64,000 bases of DNA from Xenophilus arseniciresistens (GCF_028023875.1 NZ_JAQIPB010000009.1:186001-250000); one strand, 5' to 3'; positions 1 through 9,611 are shown, counted from the stretch's first letter. Program-made: numbers and translations. The notes: generated by a model from the letters alone, not told the origin.

Positions 1-938
1 GCCACCACGGCGCACACCATCAGCTGCATCTGGTGGAACAGCATCAGCGGCAGCACGATGGCGCCGGCCACGTTGGCGGCGAACAGCACGTTGGCCATGG
101 GCACGCCGCTGACCAGGCTCTTCTTGGAGCCGCAGAAGACGATGGCGATCTCGTCCTCCTTCGAAAAGCCCAGGCGCCGGCAGCTCCACATCAGAAGGCC
201 CATCACCAGCGCCAGCAGCAGCGCGCAGATCAGCGCCAGGCCGGCCAGCGCCGGCAGCGGCATCGACGACCACAGCCCGTCGATCACCGCATGGCTGAAG
301 GCCGCATACACCACCAGCAGGATCGAGCCCTGGTCCACCACCTTGAGCAGCGAAGCCCGGCGCTTGACGAAGCCGCCGATGCGCGGCTGCAGCAGATGGC
401 CCAGGATGAAGGGCACCAGCAGCTGAAGCGCGATGCGGCCCACGGCCGACAGCGGGTCGCCCATGCCCGCGCTCTGGCCCAGCAGCAGGCCCACCAGCAG
501 CGGCGTGAAGACGATGCCCATCAAGGTCGAGCCCGAAGCCGCGCAGATGGCCGCCGGCATGTTGCCGCGCGCCATGGAGGTGAAGGCGATGGAGGACTGC
601 ACGGTGGACGGCAGCGCGCACAAGAAGAGCACGCCGATGTAGAGCTGCGGTGTGACCAGCGGCGACAGCAGCGGCTTGAGCGCCCAGCCCAGCAGCGGGA
701 ACAGTACGAAGGTGGCGCCCACCACCATCAGGTGCAGCCGCCAGTGGCCGATGCCGGCCAGGATGGCTGGGCGCGACAGCTTGGCGCCGTGCAAGAAGAA
801 CAGCAGGCTCACCGCCACCGTGGTCAGCCAGCCCAGGCCCTGCGCCGCCCGCCCGTGGACGGGAAAGAGGCTGGCCAGGGCCACCGTGCCCAGCAGCATG
901 AGCATGAAGTTGTCGGGAAGAAAGCGCGGTCTTTGCAT
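1..938 (-). CDS. BASS-family (bile acid:Na+ symporter-like) transporter, 3' end beyond window
   Basis: This minus-strand frame is open from an ATG at 938 to the window edge, giving about 312 residues without the C-terminus. The translation is a string of hydrophobic segments separated by short loops, with the family-typical stretch FLCALPSTVQSSIAFTSMAR and later GSKKSLVSGVPMA. These match the YfeH/SBF-like branch of the bile acid:sodium symporter superfamily (10-TM inner-membrane carriers). The substrate cannot be read from sequence; relatives carry organic anions. It is divergent from the LysR gene at 1009, with only 70 bp between the two starts, the usual layout of a LysR regulator and its target. 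No strong Shine-Dalgarno is seen before the ATG. Confidence 0.8.
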   Translation of the reverse strand, partial: MQRPRFLPDNFMLMLLGTVALASLFPVHGRAAQGLGWLTTVAVSLLFFLHGAKLSRPAILAGIGHWRLHLMVVGATFVLFPLLGWALKPLLSPLVTPQLYIGVLFLCALPSTVQSSIAFTSMARGNMPAAICAASGSTLMGIVFTPLLVGLLLGQSAGMGDPLSAVGRIALQLLVPFILGHLLQPRIGGFVKRRASLLKVVDQGSILLVVYAAFSHAVIDGLWSSMPLPALAGLALICALLLALVMGLLMWSCRRLGFSKEDEIAIVFCGSKKSLVSGVPMANVLFAANVAGAIVLPLMLFHQMQLMVCAVV

Positions 939-1008
939 GCCCCCGATTGGAACCAGCGCGCAGTCAAAAGAGAAATTGATTTGACTGATCTATTTATGAT
1001 TCAAACTC
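939..1008. promoter_or_regulatory. Divergent promoter/LysR-operator region
   Basis: The 70-bp gap between the divergent BASS transporter and LysR genes is much richer in A/T than its surroundings (about 965-1005). It contains an imperfect dyad with TTGAT and ATTCAA arms about 29 bp from end to end. This is where an autoregulating LysR protein would bind. The exact operator and the -10/-35 boxes cannot be fixed by eye. Confidence 0.4.
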
Positions 1009-1917
1009 ATGAATGTGACCTTGCGCCAGCTCCAGGTGTTCCAGGCCGTGGCGGCCACGGCCAGCTTCACGCGCGCGGGGGCGCAGGTGGGCCTCACGCA
1101 GCCGGCCGTCAGCCGCTGCATGCGCGAGCTGGAACTGCAGATGGGCGTGAAGCTGCTCAACCGCAACACCCGCGAAGTGGTGCTGACCGAGGCCGGCCGC
1201 AGCCTGGCCGGCGGCCTGCAGGGCGCGCTGGACGAGCTGCACGCCGTGCTGCAGGGCGTGCAGGGTCTGGTCACGCAGCGGCGCGGCCGCGTGCGCGTGG
1301 CCAGCAGCCCTACGCTGTCGGCGCACCTGCTGCCGGCCTGCATCGCGCGCTGCCGCGACGAACACCCCGAGCTGCAACTGGTGGTGCTCGACCGCATCCA
1401 GCAGCAGACCTTGCACAGCGTGCGCCTGGGCGAAGTGGACTTCGGCGTGGTGGTGGACCCGGGCGAGCGCGAGGACCTGCATGCGCAGACCATCCTGACC
1501 GAATCCTTCTGCCTGGTGCTGCCGCGCACGCACCGGCTGGCGCGCAAGCGCCAGTTGCGCTGGGCCGAGCTGGCCGGCGAGCCGCTGGTGCTGCTGGACG
1601 CGGCCTCGGGCAGCCGGCGGCTGATCGACCGCGCGCTGGCCGAGCAGGGCGTGCAGGCCCATGTGGTGCAGGAGGTGGGCCATGCCACCACCATCTTCCG
1701 CATGCTCGAAGCGGGGCTGGGCCTGTCGGTGGTGCCGCGGCTGGCCATCGGGCCGGGCGACCTGGGCGAAGCGCTGGTCCAGCGCCCGCTGCTGCCGCGC
1801 GTGCAGCGCGAGCTGATGCTGGTGCACCGGCGCAACCGTGCGCTGGTGCCCGTGGCCCAGGTGGCCTGGGAGCTGATCGCGCGCGTGGCCGGCGAGCTGC
1901 AAACGCGCGAGCGCTGA
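1009..1917 (+). CDS. LysR-family transcriptional regulator
   Basis: This 302-aa protein has the standard LysR layout. An N-terminal winged helix-turn-helix lies at about residues 1-60 (LRQLQVFQAVAATASFTRAG, then QPAVSRCMRELE). It is followed by a linker helix and a periplasmic-binding-protein-like effector domain from about residue 90. Length and start agree with the family. It is divergent from the BASS transporter and probably controls it together with itself. The inducer is unknown. A second LysR gene starts 34 bp downstream in the same direction, but the two proteins are not close paralogues. Confidence 0.9.
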   Translation: MNVTLRQLQVFQAVAATASFTRAGAQVGLTQPAVSRCMRELELQMGVKLLNRNTREVVLTEAGRSLAGGLQGALDELHAVLQGVQGLVTQRRGRVRVASSPTLSAHLLPACIARCRDEHPELQLVVLDRIQQQTLHSVRLGEVDFGVVVDPGEREDLHAQTILTESFCLVLPRTHRLARKRQLRWAELAGEPLVLLDAASGSRRLIDRALAEQGVQAHVVQEVGHATTIFRMLEAGLGLSVVPRLAIGPGDLGEALVQRPLLPRVQRELMLVHRRNRALVPVAQVAWELIARVAGELQTRER

Positions 1918-1951
1918 GCGCGCAGCCACGACGTATGCTCACAGCCCGCCC

Positions 1952-2851
1952 ATGACCCGCCTCAAGCTCGATTCCGCCACCGTCCAGCTGGTGCTGTGCA
2001 TTGCCGAAGAAGGCAGCATCTCGCGTGCCGCCGACCGGCTCAGCCTGGCCGCGGCCGCTGCCTCCAGGCGCGTGAGCGATCTGGAGCAGCAGCTGGGCGC
2101 GCCGCTGTTCACGCGCGTGGCCCATGGTGTGAAGATCACCGAAGCCGGCAGCCGGCTGCTGGCGCACATCCGGCAGATCGACCACCTGATCGACCGACTG
2201 GAAGAAGACGCGGCCGTGCTCAGCAGCGGCCACGATGCGCGCGTGGTGATCGCGGCGCCCAAGGCCGCCATGATCCAGTTCCTCGCGGCCGACCTGGCCC
2301 GGCTGCGCCAGGCCTATCCGCAGATCACGCTCAAGGTGATCGAAGAGAACAGCCGCATCGTGCAGCAGCTGCTGCGCGACCGCGTGATCGACATCGGCAT
2401 CTATGAGAAGACCAGCGGCTTTCTGGACCTGCCGCAGTTCGACTACCGGCACGACGAGCTGGTGCTGGTCTACAGCCGCGCGCACTACGCCTTCGGCGGC
2501 GAGGCGGTGGGCATCGACGCGCTGCTGGAACTGCCCATCGTGACCCTGGGCAAGGGCTCGGCCGTGCTCACGGCCATCCAGCGCGGCTTTCGCAGCCGCG
2601 GGCGCGCGTTCTCGACACAGCTGATCACCAGCGGCTTCGATTCGATGCTGGCGCTGGTGCGCCACGGCCTGGGCGTGGGGCTGATGCCGCCGGCCGTGCT
2701 GCACAGCCTGCACCCTGAAGCCGGGCTGGGCACGGTGGCGCTGGAGGGGGACTGGGCGCGCCGGGCCTATGTGCTGTCGGCCGCGCTGGGGCATGCCCAG
2801 CAGCAGGCGCTGCAGAACGTGCTGGCGCTGCTGCGCGAGCCGCCGCGCTGA
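1952..2851 (+). CDS. LysR-family transcriptional regulator
   Basis: This 299-aa LysR-type regulator has its HTH at residues 6-65 (EEGSISRAADRLSLAAAAAS and the recognition segment ASRRVSDLEQQLG), followed by a substrate-binding domain ending near residue 290. It lies upstream of, and in the same direction as, the Bug receptor/CoA-transferase/crotonase operon (2961-5899). It is therefore a reasonable candidate regulator of that operon, although LysR targets are more often divergent. A short GC hairpin followed by TTT (2861-2879) comes just after its stop and may partly separate it from the operon. Confidence 0.9.
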   Translation: MTRLKLDSATVQLVLCIAEEGSISRAADRLSLAAAAASRRVSDLEQQLGAPLFTRVAHGVKITEAGSRLLAHIRQIDHLIDRLEEDAAVLSSGHDARVVIAAPKAAMIQFLAADLARLRQAYPQITLKVIEENSRIVQQLLRDRVIDIGIYEKTSGFLDLPQFDYRHDELVLVYSRAHYAFGGEAVGIDALLELPIVTLGKGSAVLTAIQRGFRSRGRAFSTQLITSGFDSMLALVRHGLGVGLMPPAVLHSLHPEAGLGTVALEGDWARRAYVLSAALGHAQQQALQNVLALLREPPR

Positions 2852-2860
2852 ACCTGGCCG

Positions 2861-2879
2861 CCGCGAGCCTTCGCGGTTT
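2861..2879 (+). terminator. Weak terminator-like hairpin after LysR gene
   Basis: Six-base arms CCGCGA and TCGCGG flank a GCCT loop, followed by TTT, ten bases after the LysR stop. A second dyad (CCGCCGC/GCGGCGG, 2896-2915) follows without a T run. Both are short, so attenuation rather than full termination is the most that can be claimed. Confidence 0.3.
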
Positions 2880-2960
2880 GCGAATCCAGGCATGTCCGCC
2901 GCGCCATTGCGGCGGTCGCGCTGCTGCCGGACAGTAGCGCCACAACGACCGGAGACACCC

Positions 2961-3941
2961 TTGAGACGCCGAACCTTCCTCGCCTGCAGCGGCGCCGCCG
3001 CGCTGGCGACTGCCCATCTGTCGCCTGCGGCTTCGCAGTTGCCCAAAGGCACCGTCAAGATCTATGTGGGCTGGGCGCCCGGCGGCGGCACCGACGTGTT
3101 CGCCCGCATCGTGGGCCAGAAGCTGTCGGAGTTGTGGGGCCGGCCCGTGGTGATCGAGAACAAGCCCGGCGCCACGGGCGCACTGGCGGCGGACTTCTTC
3201 GCCAGGTCGCGCTTCAACGACGGCCTGAACCTGCTGATGGCCCACGTGAACACGCACGCCATCTCGCCGCAGATCTTCAAGAGCATCACCTACGACCCGC
3301 TCAAGGACTTCGCGCCCATCGCGCTGGTGGGCGCCACGCCGCACCTGCTGGTGACGAACGGCAAGACCCCTGCGGCGTCGGTGCAGGAGGTGGTCGAGCA
3401 ATGCCGCAGGAGCGCCGAGCCGGTGAGCTTCGGCTCCTCGGGCGCGGGCTCGGTGCAGCACCTGGCCGCCGCGATGTTCGGCCTTGCCGCGGGCGTGAAG
3501 ACCCTGCATGTGCCCTACAAGGGTTCGGGGCCGATGCAGACCGACCTGATCAGCGGCCAGATCGACTACAGCTTCGACACCATGACCTCGGCCGCGCCGC
3601 AGGTCAACGGCAGGAAGCTGCGTGCGATCGCGCAGACGCGCCTGACGTGCGCCAGCGGCTTCCCCAACGTGCCGACCATGGACCAGCAGGGCTTCAAGGG
3701 TTTTGATGTGTCCAGCTGGTACGGCGTGGTCGGCCCCAAGGACATGTCCAGGGCGCTGGCGCAGCAGATCAATGCCGACATCGACAAGGTGCTGGCCATG
3801 CCCGATGTCGTCACCCGTTTCGACGGCTACGGCGTGGAGGGCGGCGGCGGCTCGGTCGACAAGTTCGCCGCCTTCATGGTGGACGAGTACAGGAAGTGGG
3901 GCGAGGTCGTGCGCGCCGCCAAGGTCACGGAGGAAAGCTGA
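2961..3941 (+). CDS. Bug-family tripartite tricarboxylate-type periplasmic receptor
   Basis: This is a solute-binding protein of the Bug/TctC family (326 aa), exported to the periplasm. The start taken is TTG at 2961, preceded by GGAG at 2951; it gives a signal peptide beginning MRRRTFLACSGAAALA. The frame is open further upstream, but that extension has no RBS and lengthens the protein past family size. Family signatures visible are WAPGGGTDVFARIV, PVVIENKPGATGALA, and further on LHVPYKGSGPM and QIDYSFDTM. No TctA/TctB membrane subunits are present, as is common for the many orphan Bug receptors of Burkholderiales. The CoA-transferase gene starts at the base after its stop, so the bound ligand is probably a carboxylate that is later CoA-activated. 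Confidence 0.88.
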   Translation: MRRRTFLACSGAAALATAHLSPAASQLPKGTVKIYVGWAPGGGTDVFARIVGQKLSELWGRPVVIENKPGATGALAADFFARSRFNDGLNLLMAHVNTHAISPQIFKSITYDPLKDFAPIALVGATPHLLVTNGKTPAASVQEVVEQCRRSAEPVSFGSSGAGSVQHLAAAMFGLAAGVKTLHVPYKGSGPMQTDLISGQIDYSFDTMTSAAPQVNGRKLRAIAQTRLTCASGFPNVPTMDQQGFKGFDVSSWYGVVGPKDMSRALAQQINADIDKVLAMPDVVTRFDGYGVEGGGGSVDKFAAFMVDEYRKWGEVVRAAKVTEES

Positions 3942-5123
3942 ATGAACGAAAGTCGTCAACTGCCGCTGCAGGGCATCCGCGTGCTGGACGTGAGCCAGGT
4001 CATGGCCGGGCCCTTCGCCTGCATGATGCTGGCGGACCTGGGCGCCGACGTGATCAAGGTGGAGCCGCCCGAAGGCGACCAGACCCGCGGCGCGATGGGC
4101 TTCAAGATGAAGGGGCCCGACAGCATGGGCTTCCTGAACATGAACCGCAACAAGCGCTCGGTGGTGCTGGACCTCAAGTCCGACCAGGGCCGCGCCGATT
4201 TCTACGCGCTGGCCAGGACGGCCGACATCATCGTGGAGAACTACCGCCCCGGCGTCGTGCAGCGCCTGCGCATCGACTACGAATCGATCCGCGAGATCAA
4301 CCCGAAGATCGTCTACGCCAGCATCTCGGGCTTCGGCCAGAGCGGCCCGTGGGCGCAGCGCCCGGGCTTCGACCTGATGGCCCAGGCCATGTCGGGCGTG
4401 ATGAGCGTGACGGGCTACCCCGGCGAAAAGCCGGTCAAGGCCGGCGTGCCGGTGGCCGACATCGGCTGCGCGCTGTTCGCCACCTGCGGCCTGCTGTCGG
4501 CCTACATCGGCGCGCAAAAGAGTGGCGTGGGCCAGCACATCGACGCCTCGCTGTTCGACGCGGCGATGGCCTTCTCGGTCTGGGACATGTCGGAGTACTG
4601 GGGCACCGGCAAGGCGCCCACGCCGCTGGGCACCAGCAACAAGATGAGCGCGCCCTACCAGGCCGTGAAGGCGCGCGACGCCTACTTCGTGATGGGCGCG
4701 ACCAACCAGAAGCTGTGGTCGCGGCTGTGCACCTTGCTCGAACGCCCGGACCTGGTCGAGCACCCCGACTACGCCACCGTGGCGCTGCGCCTGCGCAACC
4801 GAGAGGCGCTGATCGATGCGCTGGAGCATGAGTTTGGCCAGCGCGACAGTGCCGACTGGATCGAGGCCATGCTCGCCGCGGGCATTCCGGCCGGGCCCAT
4901 CCTGTCGTACCCGCAGGCTTTTGAAGGCGCGCACGGCACGCACCGCCGCATGAGCATGGAGATCGACCATCCCATCGAAGGCAAGGTCAAGAACATCGGC
5001 TTTCCCGTCAAGCTGCTGGGCACGCCGCAGCAGGTGCGGCGCCACCCGCCGCTGCTGGGCGAGCACACGCAGGAGATCCTGGCCGAGATCCGCGCCACCA
5101 CGGGCGCAAAGGCCGCTGCATGA
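3942..5123 (+). CDS. Class III (CaiB/BaiF-type) acyl-CoA transferase
   Basis: This 393-aa cytosolic enzyme moves CoA between carboxylates. Family features are visible: the opening GIRVLDVSQVMAGPFACMML, the segment LGADVIKVEPPEGDQTRG, FLNMNRNKRSV, and D173 in VPVADIGCA, the aspartate expected to form the acyl intermediate. The ATG follows directly on the stop of the Bug receptor, and the 3' end overlaps the crotonase start by four bases (ATGA), so the three genes are very likely one transcript with coupled translation. The likely role is activating the imported acid (or using an acyl-CoA as donor) before the crotonase step. The actual acid is not deducible. Confidence 0.9.
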   Translation: MNESRQLPLQGIRVLDVSQVMAGPFACMMLADLGADVIKVEPPEGDQTRGAMGFKMKGPDSMGFLNMNRNKRSVVLDLKSDQGRADFYALARTADIIVENYRPGVVQRLRIDYESIREINPKIVYASISGFGQSGPWAQRPGFDLMAQAMSGVMSVTGYPGEKPVKAGVPVADIGCALFATCGLLSAYIGAQKSGVGQHIDASLFDAAMAFSVWDMSEYWGTGKAPTPLGTSNKMSAPYQAVKARDAYFVMGATNQKLWSRLCTLLERPDLVEHPDYATVALRLRNREALIDALEHEFGQRDSADWIEAMLAAGIPAGPILSYPQAFEGAHGTHRRMSMEIDHPIEGKVKNIGFPVKLLGTPQQVRRHPPLLGEHTQEILAEIRATTGAKAAA

Positions 5124-5899
5124 GCCAGGCCGATTGCGTGGAACTCACGCTGGGGCCGCAGGGCGTGGCGCAGATCGTGGTCAACCGGCCGCAGCAGCAC
5201 AACGCGATGTCCATGCCCATGTACGGCGCGCTGCTGGCGCATCTGCAGCGCTGCGCGCAGGAGCCTTCGGTGCGCGCCGTGCTGTTCAAGGGCACGGGCG
5301 GCAAGTCCTTCATCTCGGGCACCGACATCTCGCACTTCGCCGACTTCGAATCGGGCGAGCAGGGTCTGCGCTACGAGGCGCACGTTGAGGAAGTGGTTGG
5401 CGCAGTCGAGCGCCTGGGCGTTCCCACCATCGCGGTGGTGCAGGGCTGGGCCGTGGGCGGCGGCCTGGCCATTGCCACGGCCTGCGACTTCCGCCTCTGC
5501 AGCGAAGGCTCGCAGTTCGGCGCGCCCATTGCCAAGACGCTGTCGAACACGCTGTCTGCGCGCAACATCGCGCGCCTGGTCGCGGCCTTTGGCGTGCCGC
5601 GCGTCAAGCGCATGCTGATGCTGGCCGAGTACCTCTCGGCGCCAGAAGCGCTGGCCTGCGGCTATGTGCTGCAGGTGTGCGAGGGCGCGCAGCTGGACGA
5701 TGCGGCCCAGGCGCTGGCGCAGCGGCTGATCGGACTTTCGAGCGTGACGCAGATGGCCGTGAAGGAAAGCCTGCGTCGCCTGGTGCAGGAGCACAGCCTG
5801 GCCGACGATGACCTGGTGCAGCAGGTCTACGGCAGCCAGGCTTTCAGGGATGGCGTGGCGCGCTTCAACGGCGCCGCCGGCCGCTCCAGGAGGCCCTAG
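5120..5899 (+). CDS. Enoyl-CoA hydratase/isomerase (crotonase) family protein lacking both usual catalytic glutamates
   Basis: This is a 259-aa crotonase-fold protein. The CoA/oxyanion-hole segments are present (GKSFISGTDISHF and VQGWAVGGGLAIATACDFRL). The positions that carry the two hydratase glutamates in classical enoyl-CoA hydratase (GGGxELA and PExxLG) read GGGLAIA and FGAPIAKTL here, so ordinary hydration is doubtful. The superfamily also includes isomerases, hydrolases, decarboxylases and aldolases, and the true reaction is open. It is the last gene of the Bug-CoA-transferase unit (4-nt overlap at its start). Its stop codon overlaps the stop of the convergent oxidase gene. Confidence 0.85.
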   Translation: MSQADCVELTLGPQGVAQIVVNRPQQHNAMSMPMYGALLAHLQRCAQEPSVRAVLFKGTGGKSFISGTDISHFADFESGEQGLRYEAHVEEVVGAVERLGVPTIAVVQGWAVGGGLAIATACDFRLCSEGSQFGAPIAKTLSNTLSARNIARLVAAFGVPRVKRMLMLAEYLSAPEALACGYVLQVCEGAQLDDAAQALAQRLIGLSSVTQMAVKESLRRLVQEHSLADDDLVQQVYGSQAFRDGVARFNGAAGRSRRP

Positions 5900-7314
5900 C
5901 CCAGCACCTTCCCCGGGTTCATCAGCCCCTTCGGGTCCAGCGCGGCCTTGATGGCGCGCATGGCGGCCAGCTCCTCCTGCGTGCGGCTGGCGCCCAGGTA
6001 GGGTTTTTTGTGCGTGCCGATGCCGTGCTCGGCCGACACGCTGCCCTGGAACTGCGCCACCTTGTCGTAGACGATGCGCTCCACCCCGGCCTCGTCATGG
6101 TCCACGGTCGCGCCATCGACCGAGAGGTGCAGGTTGCCGTCGCCCACGTGGCCGAAGAACACCGCCGTGTGGCCGGGCCAGCGCGCATCAAAAGTGGCGC
6201 GGCACTGCGCGGCGAAGCGGCCGATGTCGGCCAGCGGCAGGCTCACGTCGAAGTTGATGGGCGGGTGCATGTGGGTGGGCAGCTCGGCCGTGGCCTCGCG
6301 GATCTTCCAGAGCGTGCCGGCCTGGGCCTGCGACTGGGCGATCACCGCATCCTGCGCCAGTCCGGCTTCCATGGCCTCGCCCAGCAGTTCTTCCAGCGCG
6401 GCGCGCAGCCCCGCTTCGTCGCTGCCGGCCACATCGACCAGCGCCACGAAGGCGTGGGGCTGGTCGAAGGGTTCGCGCAGCGACTGCCATTTCAGCGAGG
6501 CCTCGACGAAGTCGCGCCACATCAGCTCGAAAGCCGCCACGCTGCCCGCAAAGCGCTGCTGCAGCCGGCCCAGCAGCGTGAGCGCGGCCTCGAAGTCGGC
6601 CAGCGCCACCAGCGCCGTGACCTTGGCGGCCGGCGCCGGGTGCAGGCGCAGCACGGCGCGGGTGATCACGCCCAGCGTGCCTTCGGCGCCGATGAACAGC
6701 TGCTTCAGGTCATAGCCGGTGTTGTTCTTGAGCATGGGCCGCAGCATGGGCAGCACGGTGCCGTCGGCCAGCACCACCTCCAGCCCCAGGCACTGTTCGC
6801 GCATCATGCCGAACTGCAGCACGCCGTTGCCGCCGGCGTTGGTCGAGAGGTTGCCGCCGATCTGGCAGGAACCGCGCGCGCCCAGGTCCACGCCAAAGAG
6901 CAGCCCCTGCGCGCCGGCTGCCTCCTGCACGGCCTGCAGCGTGGCACCGGCCTGCACCGTGAGCGTGGCGGCCGCGGCGTCCACGCTTTCAATCGCGTTC
7001 ATGCGCTCCAGCGACAGCGCGATGCCTTGGGCATGCGGCACGGCCGCGCCGGCCAGGCCCGTGAGGCCGCCTTGCGGCACCACAGGCACGCCCTGCGCAT
7101 GGGCCAGTCGCAGCACGGCCGCCACCTCGGCCGTGCTGCGCGGGCGCACCAGGGCCAGCGGCTGCACGGGTGGCGCGCCGCTCCAGTCGCTGTGGTGGCG
7201 CGGCGCGATGGCCTGGCCGGTCTGGACGGCATCGGCGCCCAGCGCCTCGGTCAGCGCCTGGAAGAAGGAAGAGGGAAAAGAGGACATCGTCGGTGCGTTC
7301 ATGAAAGCGGCCAT
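5896..7314 (-). CDS. FAD-binding oxidase, GlcD/D-lactate dehydrogenase family
   Basis: This 472-aa flavoprotein belongs to the family oxidising 2-hydroxy acids (D-lactate, glycolate, D-2-hydroxyglutarate). The PCMH-type FAD domain occupies about residues 50-230 ([56 protein letters not shown]). The FAD-oxidase C-terminal domain follows, with [23 protein letters not shown] and the closing [13 protein letters not shown]. Two candidate starts exist (MAAF at 7314 and MNAP a few codons in). It converges on the crotonase gene with overlapping stops and is divergent from the PhoX gene. The substrate is unassigned. Confidence 0.88.
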   Translation of the reverse strand: MAAFMNAPTMSSFPSSFFQALTEALGADAVQTGQAIAPRHHSDWSGAPPVQPLALVRPRSTAEVAAVLRLAHAQGVPVVPQGGLTGLAGAAVPHAQGIALSLERMNAIESVDAAAATLTVQAGATLQAVQEAAGAQGLLFGVDLGARGSCQIGGNLSTNAGGNGVLQFGMMREQCLGLEVVLADGTVLPMLRPMLKNNTGYDLKQLFIGAEGTLGVITRAVLRLHPAPAAKVTALVALADFEAALTLLGRLQQRFAGSVAAFELMWRDFVEASLKWQSLREPFDQPHAFVALVDVAGSDEAGLRAALEELLGEAMEAGLAQDAVIAQSQAQAGTLWKIREATAELPTHMHPPINFDVSLPLADIGRFAAQCRATFDARWPGHTAVFFGHVGDGNLHLSVDGATVDHDEAGVERIVYDKVAQFQGSVSAEHGIGTHKKPYLGASRTQEELAAMRAIKAALDPKGLMNPGKVLG

Positions 7315-7387
7315 GCAGGTTCCGGGCCGCGCGAAGCGAGCGCGCAGTCTAGGGGGCCGCGGCCAATGCCCCGGGCTGAAGCTGCGT

Positions 7388-7421
7388 CTGACACCGTTCC
7401 GTCACAAGTGATTCCTAGACT
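7388..7421 (+). promoter_or_regulatory. Candidate Pho box and -10 for the PhoX gene
   Basis: Two 7-bp direct repeats, CTGACAC (7388-7394) and CCGTCAC (7399-7405), are separated by 4 bp. The repeat size and spacing are those of the PhoB box (CTGTCAT-N4-CTGTCAT), with each copy matching at 5 of 7 positions. Ten bases after the second copy is TAGACT (7416-7421), a fair -10, which is the spacing expected when a Pho box replaces the -35. The phosphatase gene starts 43 bp further on. The call rests on this geometry and on the function of the downstream gene. Confidence 0.5.
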
Positions 7422-7464
7422 GCCCGCGCCCGTCGACGCATCGACATCACACAACGCAAGCCCC

Positions 7465-9558
7465 ATGAGCAAATCGATTTCGGACAAGATCGTCCGCAAC
7501 CAGAGCGCGAACGAACCCTTCAGCGCGATCCTCGAACGCAACCTGTCGCGTCGCGCCATGGCCCGTGGCGGCCTGGGTGCTGCACTGGCCACCATGGGCC
7601 TGACGGCTTGCGGCGGTGGCGGTGGTGGTGGCGGCTTCCCCTTCATTCCCCCGGCACCCGCGCCTTCGCCGGCACCGGCACCTTCGCCCGCACCGGCGCC
7701 CGCACCGGCACCCGAAGTCAAGCTGGGCTTCGACTCGCTGCCCACCTCGATGACCGACGCCTGCGTGGTGCCGGCCGGCTACGTGGCCCATGTGCTGGGT
7801 GCCTGGGGCACGCCGCTGAACGACGACGCCGCACCCTGGAGCAAGGACGGCCTGAACTCGTCCAACGACCTGCTGAACTCCACCGGCATGCACCATGACG
7901 GCATGCACTTCTTCCCCCTGCAGGGCAGCTCGACCGAAGGCCTGCTGGTGGTGAACCACGAGTACATCGACCAGAACGCCCTGCACCCGGCCGGCCCCAC
8001 CTCTGTCGACGGCAAGCGCCCGACCGAGGAAGTGCGCAAGGAAATCAACGCCCACGGCGTGGCCGTGCTGCACATCAAGCTCGACGGCAGCCGCTGGGAC
8101 ATCGTCAAGAACTCGCGCTACAACCGCCGCTTCACCTCGGCCACGCCGATGGAACTGGCCGGCCCCGTGGGCCGCACCGACTGGGTCAAGACCCCCTTCT
8201 CGCCCAGCGGCAGCAAGGTGCGCGGCACCAACAACAACTGCGGCAACGGCTTCACGCCCTGGGGCACCTACATCACGGCCGAAGAGAACTGGGCCGCCTG
8301 CTTCGTCAACAAGGGCACCCGCCCGGCGCACCAGACGCGCGTGGGCATCGGCTCCACGCTGGGCCGCTACCAGTGGGAAACCGCCGGCGAAGCCACCGAC
8401 ACGACGGGCGAGTTCCGCCGCTTCGACGTGACCCCCACGGGCGCATCGTTCCTGGAAGACTGGCGCAACGAAGCCAACGGCTTCGGCTACCTGGTCGAGA
8501 TCGATCCCTACAACCCCGACAGCATCGCCACCAAGCGCACCTCCATGGGCCGCTTCGCGCACGAAGGCGCGGCCTATGGCACGCCGGTCGCGGGCAAGCC
8601 GCTGGCCTTCTACAGTGGTGACGACTCGCGCTTCGAGTACGTCTACAAGTTCGTCTCCGAAGCCGTGTGGGATCCGGCCGATGCCAACCGCACCGACCGC
8701 CTGGCCGTGGGCGCCAAGTACCTGGACAAGGGCACGCTGTACGTGGCGCGCTTCGACGACGCCGGCAAGGGCGTGTGGCTGCCGCTGACGCCCGAAGGCG
8801 CCGGCAAGGACGGCGGCAAGCTGGGCGACCAGTACGCCACCCAGGCCGAGATCCTGATCAACACGCGCGGCGCGGCCGACTTCGTGGGCGCCACGCCCAT
8901 GGACCGCCCCGAGTGGACGGCCGTGCACCCGACCAACGGCGACGTCTACCTGACGCTGACCAACAACAGCAGCCGCAACGCCACGACGGGCACCAACCCC
9001 GCCAACCCGCGCCTGAACAACGTCAACGGCCACATCATCCGCTGGCACGACGATGCCGAGTCGAACGAGTTCCAGTGGGAAATCTTCGTCTTCGGTTCCG
9101 ACGCTGCGGCCGATGCCGACACCAACCGTTCGGGCCTGACGGCGCTGAACCAGCTGGCCAGCCCCGACGGCATCTGCTTCGATGACCGCGGCATCCTCTG
9201 GATCCAGACCGACAACGGCATCGACGGTGGCCGCAACAACGCCGTGGCCCGTGCCACCAACGACCAGATGCTGGCCGTGGTGCCCAAGGCGCTGGCGGCC
9301 GACGCAGGCGTCGGCCCGGCGATCAACAAGGACAACCAGGCCGAGCTGCGCCGCTTCTTCGTCGGCCCCAACGAGGCCGAGATCACCGGCTTCGCCTACA
9401 CGCCGGACCACACGACCATCTTCCTGAACATCCAGCACCCGGCCAACTGGCCGGCGTACGAGACGGAAGATGCCACGGCCCTGCCCACCGGCACCGTGCG
9501 CCCGCGCGCGTCCACCGTGGTGATCCGCAAGGCCGACGGCGGCCAGATCGGCGTCTGA
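7465..9558 (+). CDS. phoX: PhoX-family (DUF839) alkaline phosphatase, Tat-exported, probably lipidated
   Basis: This 697-aa protein starts at the ATG at 7465; the frame stays open upstream but as antisense of the oxidase gene. The N-terminus has a Tat motif SRRAMARGG (residues 28-36), a short hydrophobic stretch and LTAC (Cys49), a lipobox. A glycine run and a Pro/Ala linker rich in PAPAPSP follow, to about residue 90, acting as a spacer. The catalytic domain has the PhoX signature with a cysteine in [20 protein letters not shown] (iron ligand and glutamate in known PhoX). PhoX enzymes are Ca/Fe-dependent phosphomonoesterases that release phosphate outside the cytoplasm. A Pho-box candidate upstream fits phosphate-starvation control. 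A strong terminator follows. Confidence 0.85.
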   Translation: MSKSISDKIVRNQSANEPFSAILERNLSRRAMARGGLGAALATMGLTACGGGGGGGGFPFIPPAPAPSPAPAPSPAPAPAPAPEVKLGFDSLPTSMTDACVVPAGYVAHVLGAWGTPLNDDAAPWSKDGLNSSNDLLNSTGMHHDGMHFFPLQGSSTEGLLVVNHEYIDQNALHPAGPTSVDGKRPTEEVRKEINAHGVAVLHIKLDGSRWDIVKNSRYNRRFTSATPMELAGPVGRTDWVKTPFSPSGSKVRGTNNNCGNGFTPWGTYITAEENWAACFVNKGTRPAHQTRVGIGSTLGRYQWETAGEATDTTGEFRRFDVTPTGASFLEDWRNEANGFGYLVEIDPYNPDSIATKRTSMGRFAHEGAAYGTPVAGKPLAFYSGDDSRFEYVYKFVSEAVWDPADANRTDRLAVGAKYLDKGTLYVARFDDAGKGVWLPLTPEGAGKDGGKLGDQYATQAEILINTRGAADFVGATPMDRPEWTAVHPTNGDVYLTLTNNSSRNATTGTNPANPRLNNVNGHIIRWHDDAESNEFQWEIFVFGSDAAADADTNRSGLTALNQLASPDGICFDDRGILWIQTDNGIDGGRNNAVARATNDQMLAVVPKALAADAGVGPAINKDNQAELRRFFVGPNEAEITGFAYTPDHTTIFLNIQHPANWPAYETEDATALPTGTVRPRASTVVIRKADGGQIGV

Positions 9559-9611
9559 GGCGACACAGGACAGGCGCAAGCGCTCTTCACCGCGCGCTTC
9601 TTTCCTGCATC

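Noticed and set aside
7640-7720. GC-rich repeat resembling a CRISPR or intergenic repeat
   Set aside because: It is in frame inside phoX and encodes the Pro/Ala linker; units are irregular and short.
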